DNA from: JAHDCC01 sp964551835
GTDB lineage: Bacteria; Actinomycetota; Acidimicrobiia; Acidimicrobiales; SZUA-35
DNA: 58,387 nt
Assembly: GCA_964551835.1 (NCBI GenBank)
Contig: CAZKEM010000009.1
Span: 1-58,387, forward strand
Direction: 5' to 3'
In this document: in pieces, positions 42,551 through 52,068 of the stretch
How positions within the stretch are numbered: the first letter of the stretch is position 1
Layout of the letters: every line of letters begins with the position of its first letter
Made by a program: the position numbers and the translations under genes
Notes under the pieces: generated by a model
What the model saw: only the letters and a program-made list of their open reading frames with translations
Database searches by the model: none
Told to the model about the DNA's origin: nothing

Positions 42551-44143
42551 ATGTTTAAGACAACGACTCAACTTCCTTCATGGCAGAAGCTCCAAGGCCT
42601 TGCTGACGAGTTCCGAGAAGCTCACCTTCGTGACCTTTTCGCCGACGACGATGACCGGGCCAGCCGTTACACCTTTGGTGCCGGAAACCTTCATATCGAC
42701 ATTTCGAAGCATCGAACCAACGAGGCGATCACTCAAGGGCTCATCGGTTTGGCGCGCGAATCTGGGGTTGAGGCCAGACGTGACCTCATGTTTACGGGTG
42801 AGCCGATCAACGTCACCGAGGGCCGGTCCGTGCTACACACCGCCCTTCGACGTCCAGCCCGAGACACATTAGTCATCGAGACCGATGGTGGCACGCAAGA
42901 TGTTGTAGCTGATGTACATCGGGTTCTCGACCAGATGACAGCTTTTGCCTCAAAGGTTCGTAGCGGGGAATGGGTTGGAGCGACCGGGAAAAAAATAACG
43001 GCCGTCGTCAACATCGGAATTGGCGGATCTGACCTCGGTCCTGCGATGGCCTACCGAGCGTTGCGTCCCTATTCCGATCGGGATCTGACCGTAAGGTTTG
43101 TTTCAAATATCGACCCGACTGACGTCGCCGAAGCTACCCGGGACCTGAATCCTGAGACGACGCTGTTCGTTGTGGTTTCTAAAACATTCGGAACGATAGA
43201 AACCTTGACGAACGCTCGCACGGCACGTACCTGGCTGACTTCTTCGCTTGGCGCTACGGCTGTTGCCAGGCACTTCGTTGCTGTTTCGACCAACCCAAGT
43301 CGAGTTGCGAATTTTGGGATAGATCCGAACAACATGTTTGGTTTCTGGGACTGGGTCGGTGGTCGATACTCGCTGGGTTCCGCCGTTGGATTGTCACTGA
43401 TGCTGGCGATCGGGCCCGATCAGTTCCGTGAATTTCTAGGCGGGCTGCATGACATCGATGTACATTTCCAGATCGCGCCTCTGGAACGAAATGCGCCGGT
43501 CATGATGGCTCTCTTGGGTATCTGGTACACCAATTTTTTCGACGCTGAATGCCACGCCGTGCTGCCATACTCGGACCACCTCGCCCGCTTCCCAGCATAT
43601 TTACAGCAGCTCGATATGGAAAGCAACGGCAAAGGCGTGACAGTGGACGGCCATTCGGTTAGCACGGCGACCGGGCCGATCGTTTGGGGAGAGCCTGGAA
43701 CTAACGGCCAGCATGCCTTCTACCAGCTTATTCATCAAGGCACTAGGCTGGTTCCGTGCGATTTCATAGGTTTCGCCAAATCAAGTAACGCTATTGATGA
43801 CCACCATGACCTGCTTATGGCCAACTTTTTTGCTCAAACTGAAGCACTGGCGTTCGGCCAAGACCATGAAGACCCAAGCCGCCAATTCGCGGGAAACCAG
43901 CCAACTACGACCATCATGTCTGAACGGTTGAGCCCCCGGGTCCTAGGGCAGCTGATAGCACTATATGAACACAAAGTGTTTGTTCAGGGTGTGATTTGGG
44001 GCGTCAACTCATTTGACCAGTTTGGTGTTGAACTCGGTAAGGTCCTCGCTACAACGATTGCACGCGAACTAGCCGAAGGCACGGTCGGCAAACATGACAG
44101 TTCAACAAGTTCGCTGATGTCGTGGTATCAGACCAACCGCTAA
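42551..44143 (+). CDS. pgi: Glucose-6-phosphate isomerase
   Basis: The 530-residue enzyme interconverts glucose 6-phosphate and fructose 6-phosphate in glycolysis/gluconeogenesis. Diagnostic segments are VVNIGIGGSDLGPAMAYRAL, FVVVSKTFGTIETLTNA, FGFWDWVGGRYSLGSAVGLS, LDMESNGKGVT, GEPGTNGQHAFYQLIHQGT and the C-terminal VGKHDSSTSSL. The active-site Glu (EPGTNGQHA), His and Lys positions are present. The length is normal for the eukaryote/proteobacterium-like PGI type. It is preceded by an AT-rich promoter region. Confidence 0.97.
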   Translation: MFKTTTQLPSWQKLQGLADEFREAHLRDLFADDDDRASRYTFGAGNLHIDISKHRTNEAITQGLIGLARESGVEARRDLMFTGEPINVTEGRSVLHTALRRPARDTLVIETDGGTQDVVADVHRVLDQMTAFASKVRSGEWVGATGKKITAVVNIGIGGSDLGPAMAYRALRPYSDRDLTVRFVSNIDPTDVAEATRDLNPETTLFVVVSKTFGTIETLTNARTARTWLTSSLGATAVARHFVAVSTNPSRVANFGIDPNNMFGFWDWVGGRYSLGSAVGLSLMLAIGPDQFREFLGGLHDIDVHFQIAPLERNAPVMMALLGIWYTNFFDAECHAVLPYSDHLARFPAYLQQLDMESNGKGVTVDGHSVSTATGPIVWGEPGTNGQHAFYQLIHQGTRLVPCDFIGFAKSSNAIDDHHDLLMANFFAQTEALAFGQDHEDPSRQFAGNQPTTTIMSERLSPRVLGQLIALYEHKVFVQGVIWGVNSFDQFGVELGKVLATTIARELAEGTVGKHDSSTSSLMSWYQTNR

Positions 44144-44336
44144 GTGCGACATAGACCCTGAGCCCGGGTCGTGGACAAACTCGTTGGGGCATGCACGAAA
44201 CCTCGACCGATCCGAGACAAATCTGCACGTAGGCTGACCGTTCAGAACGGGTACACTTGCCGTAAAAGCGGATTAACATCACACAACAGCGGTTCAGTGT
44301 CAAATCACTGTTGTTTGGCAAACCATGAGGGATTTA

Positions 44337-44843
44337 ATGAATTATCAAGACCCGTACCAGAACCTTAAACCGGTTCCCGGAAGCGGCCCATCACCGGAGT
44401 TTCAGCCCAGACTTTCGGACAAAGGCGCCACCAACATCTACAACCCTTCACATTTTGCGTTGACGGGTCTTCTCGGTGGTCCTGCCGTGGTTGCGGCCGT
44501 TGCGTTGCTGAACCTTCGAGGCTTACCCAAACGGGTTTCTACCCCAACCGCCTTAATCTCAATTGGTGCTGTCGGAATATTTTTTGTTGGGTTGATTATC
44601 GTCCCAGCAGATTGGTGGGCCGAATCCCCGAGACTGGGTCGCCTCGCTTCTCAGGCTATTGGCGGTGTAGCGGGCGCCCTACTGGGGCGGGTTCAGCAGG
44701 GATCAGCGTTGTTCGTGTCTGGACAAAGCGGAGACTATAAGTCAATCTGGTCGCTTTGGCCGCTACTTGTGCCGGTTGGGCTGATCTACGCCTTCATCTG
44801 CTTTGCCATTATGCTTCAACGCGGCCTGATCGACCTCAGCTGA
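44337..44843 (+). CDS. Membrane protein of the AAA/TPR cluster
   Basis: The 168-residue protein has a polar N-terminus with tyrosines and prolines (NYQDPYQNLKPVPG) and four hydrophobic stretches: HFALTGLLGGPAVVAAVALL, PTALISIGAVGIFFVGLIIV, a shorter Gly/Ala-rich ASQAIGGVAGALLG, and LWPLLVPVGLIYAFICFAIM. The ATG at 44337 has a GAGGG ribosome site at five bases; the in-frame ATG at 44325 has none. It is separated by one base from the TPR gene, so the genes form an operon. No family recognised. Confidence 0.65.
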   Translation: MNYQDPYQNLKPVPGSGPSPEFQPRLSDKGATNIYNPSHFALTGLLGGPAVVAAVALLNLRGLPKRVSTPTALISIGAVGIFFVGLIIVPADWWAESPRLGRLASQAIGGVAGALLGRVQQGSALFVSGQSGDYKSIWSLWPLLVPVGLIYAFICFAIMLQRGLIDLS

Positions 44844-44844
44844 T

Positions 44845-45690
44845 ATGCATTTAGAGCTGGCTGAGGCGGCCCTTGATCGAAACAACGGAAGACAAGCACT
44901 ACAACATTTAGCTGCGTCGGGCGACGTCGAGAGTTCGCGGTCGTGGACTATTCGCGCTAAGGCTTGGGTCTTGGAAGATGAGACTGAAAGGGCGTTGGAC
45001 GGTGCCAAACGCGGGTTGCTTGTAGCTCCTGAAGACCTCGATCTGTTGCTCACCTATGCGGTGGCCCAATATAACCTTAGTAACCCGGTTGAGGCCGAGC
45101 GAGCCTTACTGGTCGCGCTCAACAAGCATCCCACTTACGGCAAGGCCCTTTACATATATAGCCTCGTATTGTTGGACGGCGGCGATACTGATGGTGCACA
45201 CCTAATGCTCAATCGCCTGGAGGAAGTCGCTGGCCCATTTGCCGAATCCCTATCGCTTCGAGCAAGAGTTTGTGCCGCCGAAGGCAAGGAGCGCGACGCC
45301 GACCGGTTCGCCGAGCTGGCTCTCGAAGCTGACCCTGAGTCCGGCGATGCAGCTGAAACCAGGTACTTACTATCGGTGTTGAAAGCTGACGCACCCTCGG
45401 CGGCAAACGCCGGGCTCCACGCTGCCCAGCTCGATCCCCAATTGTATGCTATCCAAGGGCGCCAAGCTCGCTTCATCAAGCACCCGGCAATGCTACCTCA
45501 CCGTCTTGTCGATCGTGTCGGCATGGTTCCGATATCGATCACGACAAGTGCGTTCTTTGCGCTGGCCGCTCGGTATCTTGACGGCACGATAATGCTGATC
45601 GCGGCCGTGACGTACCTCGTTTTAGCCGGTTACACATGGGTCGCCCCTCCAATATTGCGTTGGTGGCTCCGGCGGAAAGGCCAACTATGA
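44845..45690 (+). CDS. TPR protein with C-terminal membrane anchor
   Basis: The 281-residue protein has tandem TPR-like helix pairs through residue about 200 (ARQ/ALQHLAASGDVESS, LEDETERALDGAKRGLLVAP, LSNPVEAERALLVALNKHPT, ADRFAELALEADPESGDAAE). Two hydrophobic helices follow (ISITTSAFFALAARYLDG; IMLIAAVTYLVLAGYTWVAP), with a basic end. The repeats would face the cytoplasm and present a binding surface at the membrane. Its stop overlaps the ATG of the AAA+ gene by four bases (ATGA), so the two are coupled and the pair probably forms a complex. Confidence 0.75.
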   Translation: MHLELAEAALDRNNGRQALQHLAASGDVESSRSWTIRAKAWVLEDETERALDGAKRGLLVAPEDLDLLLTYAVAQYNLSNPVEAERALLVALNKHPTYGKALYIYSLVLLDGGDTDGAHLMLNRLEEVAGPFAESLSLRARVCAAEGKERDADRFAELALEADPESGDAAETRYLLSVLKADAPSAANAGLHAAQLDPQLYAIQGRQARFIKHPAMLPHRLVDRVGMVPISITTSAFFALAARYLDGTIMLIAAVTYLVLAGYTWVAPPILRWWLRRKGQL

Positions 45691-46943
45691 CACCAGAACA
45701 GATGGCTTTGGCCGGCGTCCTCGCCTCTGATCCGAACGACCATACGATTCGTTTGGTGTTGGCCCGCCCTTTAGCTGCCTCGTCGAACCCGGTAGCGCTG
45801 GAACATTTCTGGGCTTTACACGCCGCAGGGGTATTGGGCCAAGATGACCAGGTGTTGGCTGCCGAAGTGGCGCTCAGGGCAGGCGACCGCAACTCGGCCC
45901 AACGGTTTTTAGACGACGACGCCGGTGGGGTGTCCGAAGATCACAGCGCCAGACAAACTAGTCCCGCCGACGCAGAGGGTGGTCCAGTCGCCGAGAAGTT
46001 GTCGGAGGGCCCGCCCAAATATCGGGCTGAAAACTATTTAGAAGGACTGTCTGACGAAGTTTCATTCGACGATATTGGTGGGCTTTCCAACGTCAAAAAG
46101 GCTGTCGACCAGGTCATCTTTCAACCGATTCGTAACCCTGAGCTCTTCGCCAAGTACGGCAAGAAGGCCGGTGGTGGTGTTTTGCTCTACGGCCCGCCGG
46201 GTTGCGGCAAGACAATGGTTGCGAGGGCCATTGCCCATGACCTGGTGCTTCCCTTCTACAACATCCGGTTGGAGAATATTTTGTCCCCGTATTTCGGCGA
46301 CAGCGTTCGATTGTTAGGGCAAGCGTTCGCCTCAGCTAGAGAGTTGAGCCCTTGTGTGGTCTTTATCGATGAGCTCGACGGGCTCGGCTATGCAAGGTCC
46401 AAAGGGAACTCCGAAGTTGGCCGGTCAATCGTTGAGGGGTTGTTGTTGCAGCTTGATTCAATCGGATCGGACAACGAAGGCGTTTTGGTCTTGGCCGCCA
46501 GTAATGAACCTTGGGATATCGACTCGGCCCTGATTCGTCCCGGCCGGTTCGATCGAGCGATTTTTGTGCCCCCTCCCGATGGCGAGGCTCGTCAAACTAT
46601 TTTGTCGAACCGCTTAGAAGGGACCCCCAATGAGGTGACCGACTTGAAACAGCTCGTGGCCAGTACCGAACTGTTCAGCGGCGCAGACTTGGTCGAGTTA
46701 GTTGGGCGGGCGTTAAGTGGTTTGTTAGAACAGATTGTAGAAACCGGGTCTGAGCGCCCTCTCGATGATGCCGACCTAGCAGAAGCGGTTTCGGTGGTTA
46801 AGCCAACGACACTTGAATGGTTGAATCGGGCTCGCAACCATGTCGACTTTTCGAATGTTGGTGGCCGATGGGACGATGTCGAGGCATTCCTGAAGCAGCG
46901 ACACGTGGCCCGAACGATTCGCAAAGCTGACGCAGAGGATTGA
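45687..46943 (+). CDS. AAA+ ATPase with N-terminal TPR-like region
   Basis: The 418-residue protein has a helical N-terminal region (about 1-105). A classical AAA domain follows: DIGGLSNVKKAVDQVIFQPI, Walker A LLYGPPGCGKTMVARAI, pore region NILSPYFGDSVRLLGQAF, Walker B CVVFIDELDGLGYAR, sensor-1 LAASN and arginine-finger RPGRFDRAIFVPPP. The domain resembles the Cdc48/FtsH/26S group, but no protease domain is attached, so it acts as an unfoldase or remodeller. Coupling to the membrane-anchored TPR protein suggests recruitment to the membrane. Start at ATG 45687; the frame continues upstream without a plausible start. Confidence 0.85.
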   Translation: MTPEQMALAGVLASDPNDHTIRLVLARPLAASSNPVALEHFWALHAAGVLGQDDQVLAAEVALRAGDRNSAQRFLDDDAGGVSEDHSARQTSPADAEGGPVAEKLSEGPPKYRAENYLEGLSDEVSFDDIGGLSNVKKAVDQVIFQPIRNPELFAKYGKKAGGGVLLYGPPGCGKTMVARAIAHDLVLPFYNIRLENILSPYFGDSVRLLGQAFASARELSPCVVFIDELDGLGYARSKGNSEVGRSIVEGLLLQLDSIGSDNEGVLVLAASNEPWDIDSALIRPGRFDRAIFVPPPDGEARQTILSNRLEGTPNEVTDLKQLVASTELFSGADLVELVGRALSGLLEQIVETGSERPLDDADLAEAVSVVKPTTLEWLNRARNHVDFSNVGGRWDDVEAFLKQRHVARTIRKADAED

Positions 46944-46992
46944 TGGGCCGACTCTCCCAGTCTGCGCTATCGTGGCCGGAATTTGTTCGCGG

Positions 46993-46998
46993 TATAAT
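46993..46998 (+). promoter_or_regulatory. Consensus TATAAT -10 box giving a leaderless mRNA
   Basis: A perfect TATAAT ends six bases before the ATG at 47005, so transcription should begin at the start codon. No convincing -35 box is visible at 16-18 bases upstream. Confidence 0.6.
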
Positions 46999-47004
46999 TG
47001 AGGC

Positions 47005-47433
47005 ATGTCCGCCGAAGCTGACTCCATCAGTTCAGTAGCTTTATGGGGTTTGATGGCGGGCGGGGCTGTACTGTTCGGGTTGGTTGGCTGGTTTGTTGTA
47101 GTCATCGCTGAGCGCGGCGCGGCCGGAAACCTTCAACGACACGGCTGGATGGGTATCCGAACGAAGGCATCTCAATCATCCGATGAAGCTTGGCTTGCCG
47201 CTCATAAGGCCGGGCGAGCCCGGACCGTTTTAGGAGCCGGGCCTATGGCGGCTTCCGGCATGGCGGCAGCTTGCTTGGGGCTTTTAGTTGGCTTCGGTGA
47301 CTCCGAGCGGGCGATTCTAGCGTGGGCCATTAGCCTCTCAATCCTACCGCTAATAGCGGCTGTGCCTGTGGCTAGTGGTTGTCGCCAAGGGGATCAAGCC
47401 GCCAAAGAGGTCACCGGGAGCGGCGTCACCTAA
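47005..47433 (+). CDS. SdpI-family membrane protein
   Basis: The 142-residue protein has a membrane helix (ALWGLMAGGAVLFGLVGWFV), the SdpI-family motif GWMGIRTKASQSSDEAWLAA followed by HKAGR, and two further helices (ASGMAAACLGLLVGFG; AILAWAISLSILPLIAAVPV). SdpI is the immunity/signalling membrane protein against the SdpC toxin of Bacillus; distant actinobacterial homologues are common and their role is unclear. The start is fixed by the TATAAT box. The 3' end overlaps the converging lhr gene by eight bases. Confidence 0.8.
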   Translation: MSAEADSISSVALWGLMAGGAVLFGLVGWFVVVIAERGAAGNLQRHGWMGIRTKASQSSDEAWLAAHKAGRARTVLGAGPMAASGMAAACLGLLVGFGDSERAILAWAISLSILPLIAAVPVASGCRQGDQAAKEVTGSGVT

Positions 47434-50400
47434 ACGTTGGACCTCGATACCCTTTGCTGAGTCCACCTGCGATAAGGGCGTCGCGAATTTCTGGGTTTTC
47501 GGCAGTTGAAACACCGTTGATCGTACGAATCTCGAGACCCCTTATTCGTCCAGCCGTAACCAGTTCCAGCAGCGACTTGACCCAGCCGAAATCCGACTGC
47601 CCAGCCTCAAAAACTACAAGGCTCCGTCCGCCTCGTTCGACGAATACGCCTGGGCAACCGTTCCGAGATATAACGTATGCTCCGGTGCTGCGCGACGGAC
47701 GACCGGGTGTTTCGGGCCATGGAATCGCGGCCCCATATGGCTGGGCTGGGTCCCCGGCCGCAAGTGTCAGCCAATGTTCCGACTCGACATTGTCGTCGGA
47801 AGGTTCATACCCGTCGGGCGAGCTGTCGCGATAGTCCCGTAGCCGGTCGACGGCCCCTGCAAGAGCAAACTGGGCTGCACCTAAACCTTCGACAAAGTAC
47901 CCCCGACGTACCTGACCTCGTTCTTCCATCTCTTTAAGCAGCGGATAAACGCCGGCAAACCCTCCAGCTGCGCCTTCGGCCAAAGCCATCTCCCTTGTTA
48001 CCACACCATAGCGCTCCAACAATTGAACGGCTTTGCTGGCAGCAGCTTCGGTCGTTGACACCGATGGTTGACCCAACCTTGCAGTCAACGCCCAACGACC
48101 CGTCCCAGCGGCCGGACCAGTACGGGACAGCGACCGCATGTTCGGCCGGCGAGCCCTGCCGCCGCGCCGCCGCTTCGAACCCCTTTTCGGCGCCCCTCGA
48201 CGTATGAGTTCACGTACGGGGGTGAACGAGTCGTTGGTGACGTGGCCGCTCCAAACAAGATCCCACAGAGCCGCCAGAACCGATTCGTCAGTGTAAACAC
48301 AATCTGCTTGTTGGCAAGCAGCGACCAGGTCGGCCCAAAACGATGCCCCACTAGTTTCAAGGTGCTTTAACAATGCTTGGTGGATCGGTTCGTTTGGAGG
48401 CTCGTCGGGTTCTGGGTTCAACACCGATACTTGGTCTCGCCACAAGAGACGCAGCCGACCATCGCTAGTTCCGAGCGGCGACGACCCAACCCAAACCAGC
48501 TCCCCGGCGGTCAGTAGGGTGTCTAAATCGGAAGGCTGATATCCGCTGACGCGGTCAGCTAAAATGTCCGATTCGAGGATCGACGCTGGTAGCGCAGCGC
48601 CCTGCATGGTGGTCAGGACTTCGGCTAAACCGTCAACACCATGACGGCGCGACCCAACATGTTGCCACGCTGGAAGGAAACGGGCGAGAACAACCTGGTC
48701 AACGGGTTCGATCTCTTTGCGGAGCGCAGCCAGCGATCGACGGCGTAGCGTACGTAGCACATCTTCGTGACACCACTCGCGTTCGATGCCACCCGGCCGG
48801 AACTCGCCTTGGAGCAGCCGACCCTGTCGTGCCAGGTCTTCGAGTTTGATGATGACTCGTTCTTCTGGGAGCCCAAATGCGTGAGCGACAGTCCAAGTAG
48901 TAAACGGGCCATGCGTGCGGGCATACCGAGACAACAGATCTAACAGCGGGTCGGCGACAGATTCTGTGAACGCCGCCGGTAAACCAGGCGGCAAATTTAC
49001 ACCTAAGGCGTCTCGGAGCTTCGACGCATCTTGGGCCGAAGCGAACTGTTTCGATGAAGACGACGATGTACCAACGCCAGAAACGCTGATGATTCGCCGT
49101 TCGGACTTGAGCTGCTCGATAGCGGCCGAAACATCGACATCTTCGATTGAGCGTTCGACGATTTCGTCTTCGGTGAGCGGCCCCAGCCAACGCAGCAGGT
49201 CTTCGACGTGGTCGACATTGTGGGCTTTCCACTTGTCGGCCGTTCGCTGCAACTCGGCTTCGAGGCCGGCCAGTACCTCTTCGTCCAGCAGTTCTCGCAG
49301 CTCTTCAGACCCGAGGATGTCGCTTAGGAGTTCCCGGTCAAGCGAAAGCGCAGCTGCGCGACGTTCGGCTAGCGGGGCGTCACCTTCATACATATATTGG
49401 GCGATCCACCCGAACAACAACGACTGGGCGAACGGCGACGATGAGTCGGAGTCGATGGGAACTAGCTTGACCTTCCGGCTGCGCAGATCAGACAAAAGTC
49501 CACGCAGCGCCGGCACATCAAATACATCGTTAAGGCATTCTCGACTCGTTTCGAGCAGAATCGGGAAGCTGGGGTACTTGCTGGCAACCTCGAGTAGGTC
49601 GGCGGCTTTCTGACGTTGTTGCCACAGAGGTGTGCGTTTGTCCGGTCGGCGTCGTGGTAGCAAAAGTGCCCGGGCGGCACATTCTCGAAAACGGGCTGCG
49701 AACAATGCCGAGTTAGGAAGCTGGGCGAGGAGGAAGTCGTCGAGGTCGTCGGGGTCGATGATGAGTTCGTCCAACGGCAGCTGGTCGATTGACTCGGGCA
49801 GCCGGATAACTATGCCGTCATCGCTCCACATCAATTCGACGTCGAGTCCCCATTGTTCGGCCAAACGATGTTGGAGCGCCATACCCCATGGGGCATGCAC
49901 TTGCGCCCCGAACGGTGAGAGTACGCATACTCGCCAGTCGCCGATCTCGTCTCTGAACCGTTCGACGATTATTGTTTGGTCGGTCGGAAGGTGCCCACCG
50001 GTCGCTTCTTTCTGTTCGTCAATAAACGACAACAGGTTCGATGCTGCCAACGGGTCCAACCTATGTAAGCCGGTCAGATCCTCGAGCGATTCTTCACGCT
50101 TTTGGGCGCCGACCTTACGAACGAACGCTCCGATCGCTCGGCCAAGTTCGAGAGGGCGACCCGGTCCGTCCCCGTGCCAGAACGGCATCTTACCGGGTTG
50201 ACCCGGGGCGGGAATCACCACAACGCGTTCATGGGTGATGTCTTCGATCCTCCACGTACTAGCGCCGAGGAGAAACGTTTCACCTACACGCGATTCGTAC
50301 ACCATTTCTTCGTCGAGTTCGCCAACCCGGGTACCGTCGGGAAGGAAAACCCCGTAGAGCCCACGGTCTGGGATCGTTCCTCCGCTTGTGACCGCTAGGC

Positions 50401-52012
50401 GCTGCGCCCCCGGGCGACCCTTGACCGTTCCTCCGACTCGATCCCAAATCAGGCGAGGTCGGAGTTCGGCAAATTCGTCCGACGGGTATCGTCCCGACAA
50501 AAGGTCGAGCGTGTTAGAAAACGCGTCATCGGACAGGTCGCTGAAGTTAGCTGACCCTCTCATACAGTCCCGAAGTTCGGCAACCGACCATTCGTCCAAC
50601 GCACACGCTGCAACGAGTTGTTGAGCGAGAACGTCGAGCGGATTACGGGGGTAAAATGTGCGCTCTATCGAACCGGCCTCCATACGCTCAACGACAACCG
50701 CTATCTCTAACAGGTCAGCGCGGTGTTTCGGGAAGAACTTGCCCCGACTCGGCGCACCAACTTGGTGACCGGCTCGTCCAACCCGTTGCAGTCCACGGCT
50801 GACCGCTCCGGGCGACGACACTTGAACAACCAAGTCGACGGCGCCCATATCAATACCTAGTTCGAGTGATGACGTAGCGACCAGACCTTTGAGGTCGCCT
50901 CGCTTCAGCCGATCTTCGATGGCGAGACGTTGAACTCGACTAAGCGAACCGTGGTGAGCCATCACGAGTTCTTGACCTGCTTCGTCAGGCGGTCGACCTT
51001 CGGCTTCGGCCGAACGGTTTTGCCCGTCGACTGCCAGCTCGTTGAGCCGCACTGCTAGACGTTCGGCCAACCGTCGGGCGTTCACGAACACTATAGTCGA
51101 ATTGTTTTCTTGGATGAGTTCCAACAGTCTAGGGTGGATCGATGGCCAGATGCTGTGACGGCTAGGGCCGGGGTTGGCCGGGTCGGCGTTTGGGTCTTCG
51201 GGAATCGCTTCTCCGAGCTTGCCCATGTCCTCAACCGGTACAACCACTTCGACTTCGAGCTCTTTTGAGATTCCGGCATCGACGATCGAAACCGGCCTGG
51301 CCTTGGAGTCCTCAAAACCTCCAAGAAATCTGGCTATTTCCTCCAACGGCCGCTGGGTTGCCGACAACCCAATCCGTTGTGGCGGTCTATCGCAGATTCG
51401 TTCGAGGCGTTCCAAACTGAGCGACAAGTGCGCGCCGCGTTTTGTTGCGGCCAAAGCGTGGATCTCATCGATGATGATAGTGTCGACGCCCGCTAGTGTT
51501 TCACGGATCTTCGAGGTCAACATCAGGTACAGCGACTCGGGAGTCGTGATCAGTAGATCCGGCGGATGCGAAGCGAGACGTCGACGTTCGGCGGCCGGCG
51601 TGTCGCCGCTGCGGATGGCGACATCGGGTTCGTAAAAGTCGGTTCCGAGGCGTTCGGCCGCCAATCGGACACCCTGCAGCGGCGCTTGTAGGTTTTTTTC
51701 GACGTCGACGGCTAAGGCGCGCAACGGGGAAATATACAAAATGCGTGTGCGTCGGAGCTTGTCTTCGGGCGGTGGTTTGCTCGTCAGCTGGTCCAGGCCC
51801 CAAAAGAACGCTGACAGTGTCTTGCCCGAGCCGGTTGGAGCCAGAATCAGCGTATGGTCCCCCGCGGCGATTGTCGGCCAACCCTGGGTTTGTGGTTGTG
51901 TCGGTTCAACAAAAGTAGTCGTAAACCATTCGGCCGACGCTCGGCTAAAGGTTTCTAGTACCGGATGGCTTGTAGGTCGCTGACCCTCAGCGTTGTTGGA
52001 ATCCGTTGACAC
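47426..52012 (-). CDS. lhr: ATP-dependent helicase Lhr
   Basis: The 1,528-residue protein is a superfamily 2 DNA helicase of the Lhr type, about the length of actinobacterial Lhr. Motifs: Walker A TLILAPTGSGKTLSAF, DExH box IIIDEIHALAATKRG, IGLSATQRPLEEIARFLGG, then TSSLELGIDMGAVDLVVQV and SRGLQRVGRAGHQVG in RecA-like domain 2. Winged-helix, Lhr-core and long C-terminal Lhr-CTD regions follow. Lhr unwinds RNA:DNA hybrids and takes part in mitomycin-type DNA repair. I take the GTG at 52012; the frame is open to 52051. The gene is divergent from the following membrane-protein gene. Confidence 0.95.
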   Translation of the reverse strand: MSTDSNNAEGQRPTSHPVLETFSRASAEWFTTTFVEPTQPQTQGWPTIAAGDHTLILAPTGSGKTLSAFFWGLDQLTSKPPPEDKLRRTRILYISPLRALAVDVEKNLQAPLQGVRLAAERLGTDFYEPDVAIRSGDTPAAERRRLASHPPDLLITTPESLYLMLTSKIRETLAGVDTIIIDEIHALAATKRGAHLSLSLERLERICDRPPQRIGLSATQRPLEEIARFLGGFEDSKARPVSIVDAGISKELEVEVVVPVEDMGKLGEAIPEDPNADPANPGPSRHSIWPSIHPRLLELIQENNSTIVFVNARRLAERLAVRLNELAVDGQNRSAEAEGRPPDEAGQELVMAHHGSLSRVQRLAIEDRLKRGDLKGLVATSSLELGIDMGAVDLVVQVSSPGAVSRGLQRVGRAGHQVGAPSRGKFFPKHRADLLEIAVVVERMEAGSIERTFYPRNPLDVLAQQLVAACALDEWSVAELRDCMRGSANFSDLSDDAFSNTLDLLSGRYPSDEFAELRPRLIWDRVGGTVKGRPGAQRLAVTSGGTIPDRGLYGVFLPDGTRVGELDEEMVYESRVGETFLLGASTWRIEDITHERVVVIPAPGQPGKMPFWHGDGPGRPLELGRAIGAFVRKVGAQKREESLEDLTGLHRLDPLAASNLLSFIDEQKEATGGHLPTDQTIIVERFRDEIGDWRVCVLSPFGAQVHAPWGMALQHRLAEQWGLDVELMWSDDGIVIRLPESIDQLPLDELIIDPDDLDDFLLAQLPNSALFAARFRECAARALLLPRRRPDKRTPLWQQRQKAADLLEVASKYPSFPILLETSRECLNDVFDVPALRGLLSDLRSRKVKLVPIDSDSSSPFAQSLLFGWIAQYMYEGDAPLAERRAAALSLDRELLSDILGSEELRELLDEEVLAGLEAELQRTADKWKAHNVDHVEDLLRWLGPLTEDEIVERSIEDVDVSAAIEQLKSERRIISVSGVGTSSSSSKQFASAQDASKLRDALGVNLPPGLPAAFTESVADPLLDLLSRYARTHGPFTTWTVAHAFGLPEERVIIKLEDLARQGRLLQGEFRPGGIEREWCHEDVLRTLRRRSLAALRKEIEPVDQVVLARFLPAWQHVGSRRHGVDGLAEVLTTMQGAALPASILESDILADRVSGYQPSDLDTLLTAGELVWVGSSPLGTSDGRLRLLWRDQVSVLNPEPDEPPNEPIHQALLKHLETSGASFWADLVAACQQADCVYTDESVLAALWDLVWSGHVTNDSFTPVRELIRRGAPKRGSKRRRGGRARRPNMRSLSRTGPAAGTGRWALTARLGQPSVSTTEAAASKAVQLLERYGVVTREMALAEGAAGGFAGVYPLLKEMEERGQVRRGYFVEGLGAAQFALAGAVDRLRDYRDSSPDGYEPSDDNVESEHWLTLAAGDPAQPYGAAIPWPETPGRPSRSTGAYVISRNGCPGVFVERGGRSLVVFEAGQSDFGWVKSLLELVTAGRIRGLEIRTINGVSTAENPEIRDALIAGGLSKGYRGPTFR

Positions 52013-52068
52013 AACTAATAAGTGTAGGCGTCGCCTCCGACACCGTGGCAAGAAGCAATTTGGTGGTG

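Noticed and set aside
48915..50201. Long plus-strand frames of 232 and 189 residues inside lhr
   Set aside because: They are Ser/Arg-rich reflections of lhr codons and have no motifs.
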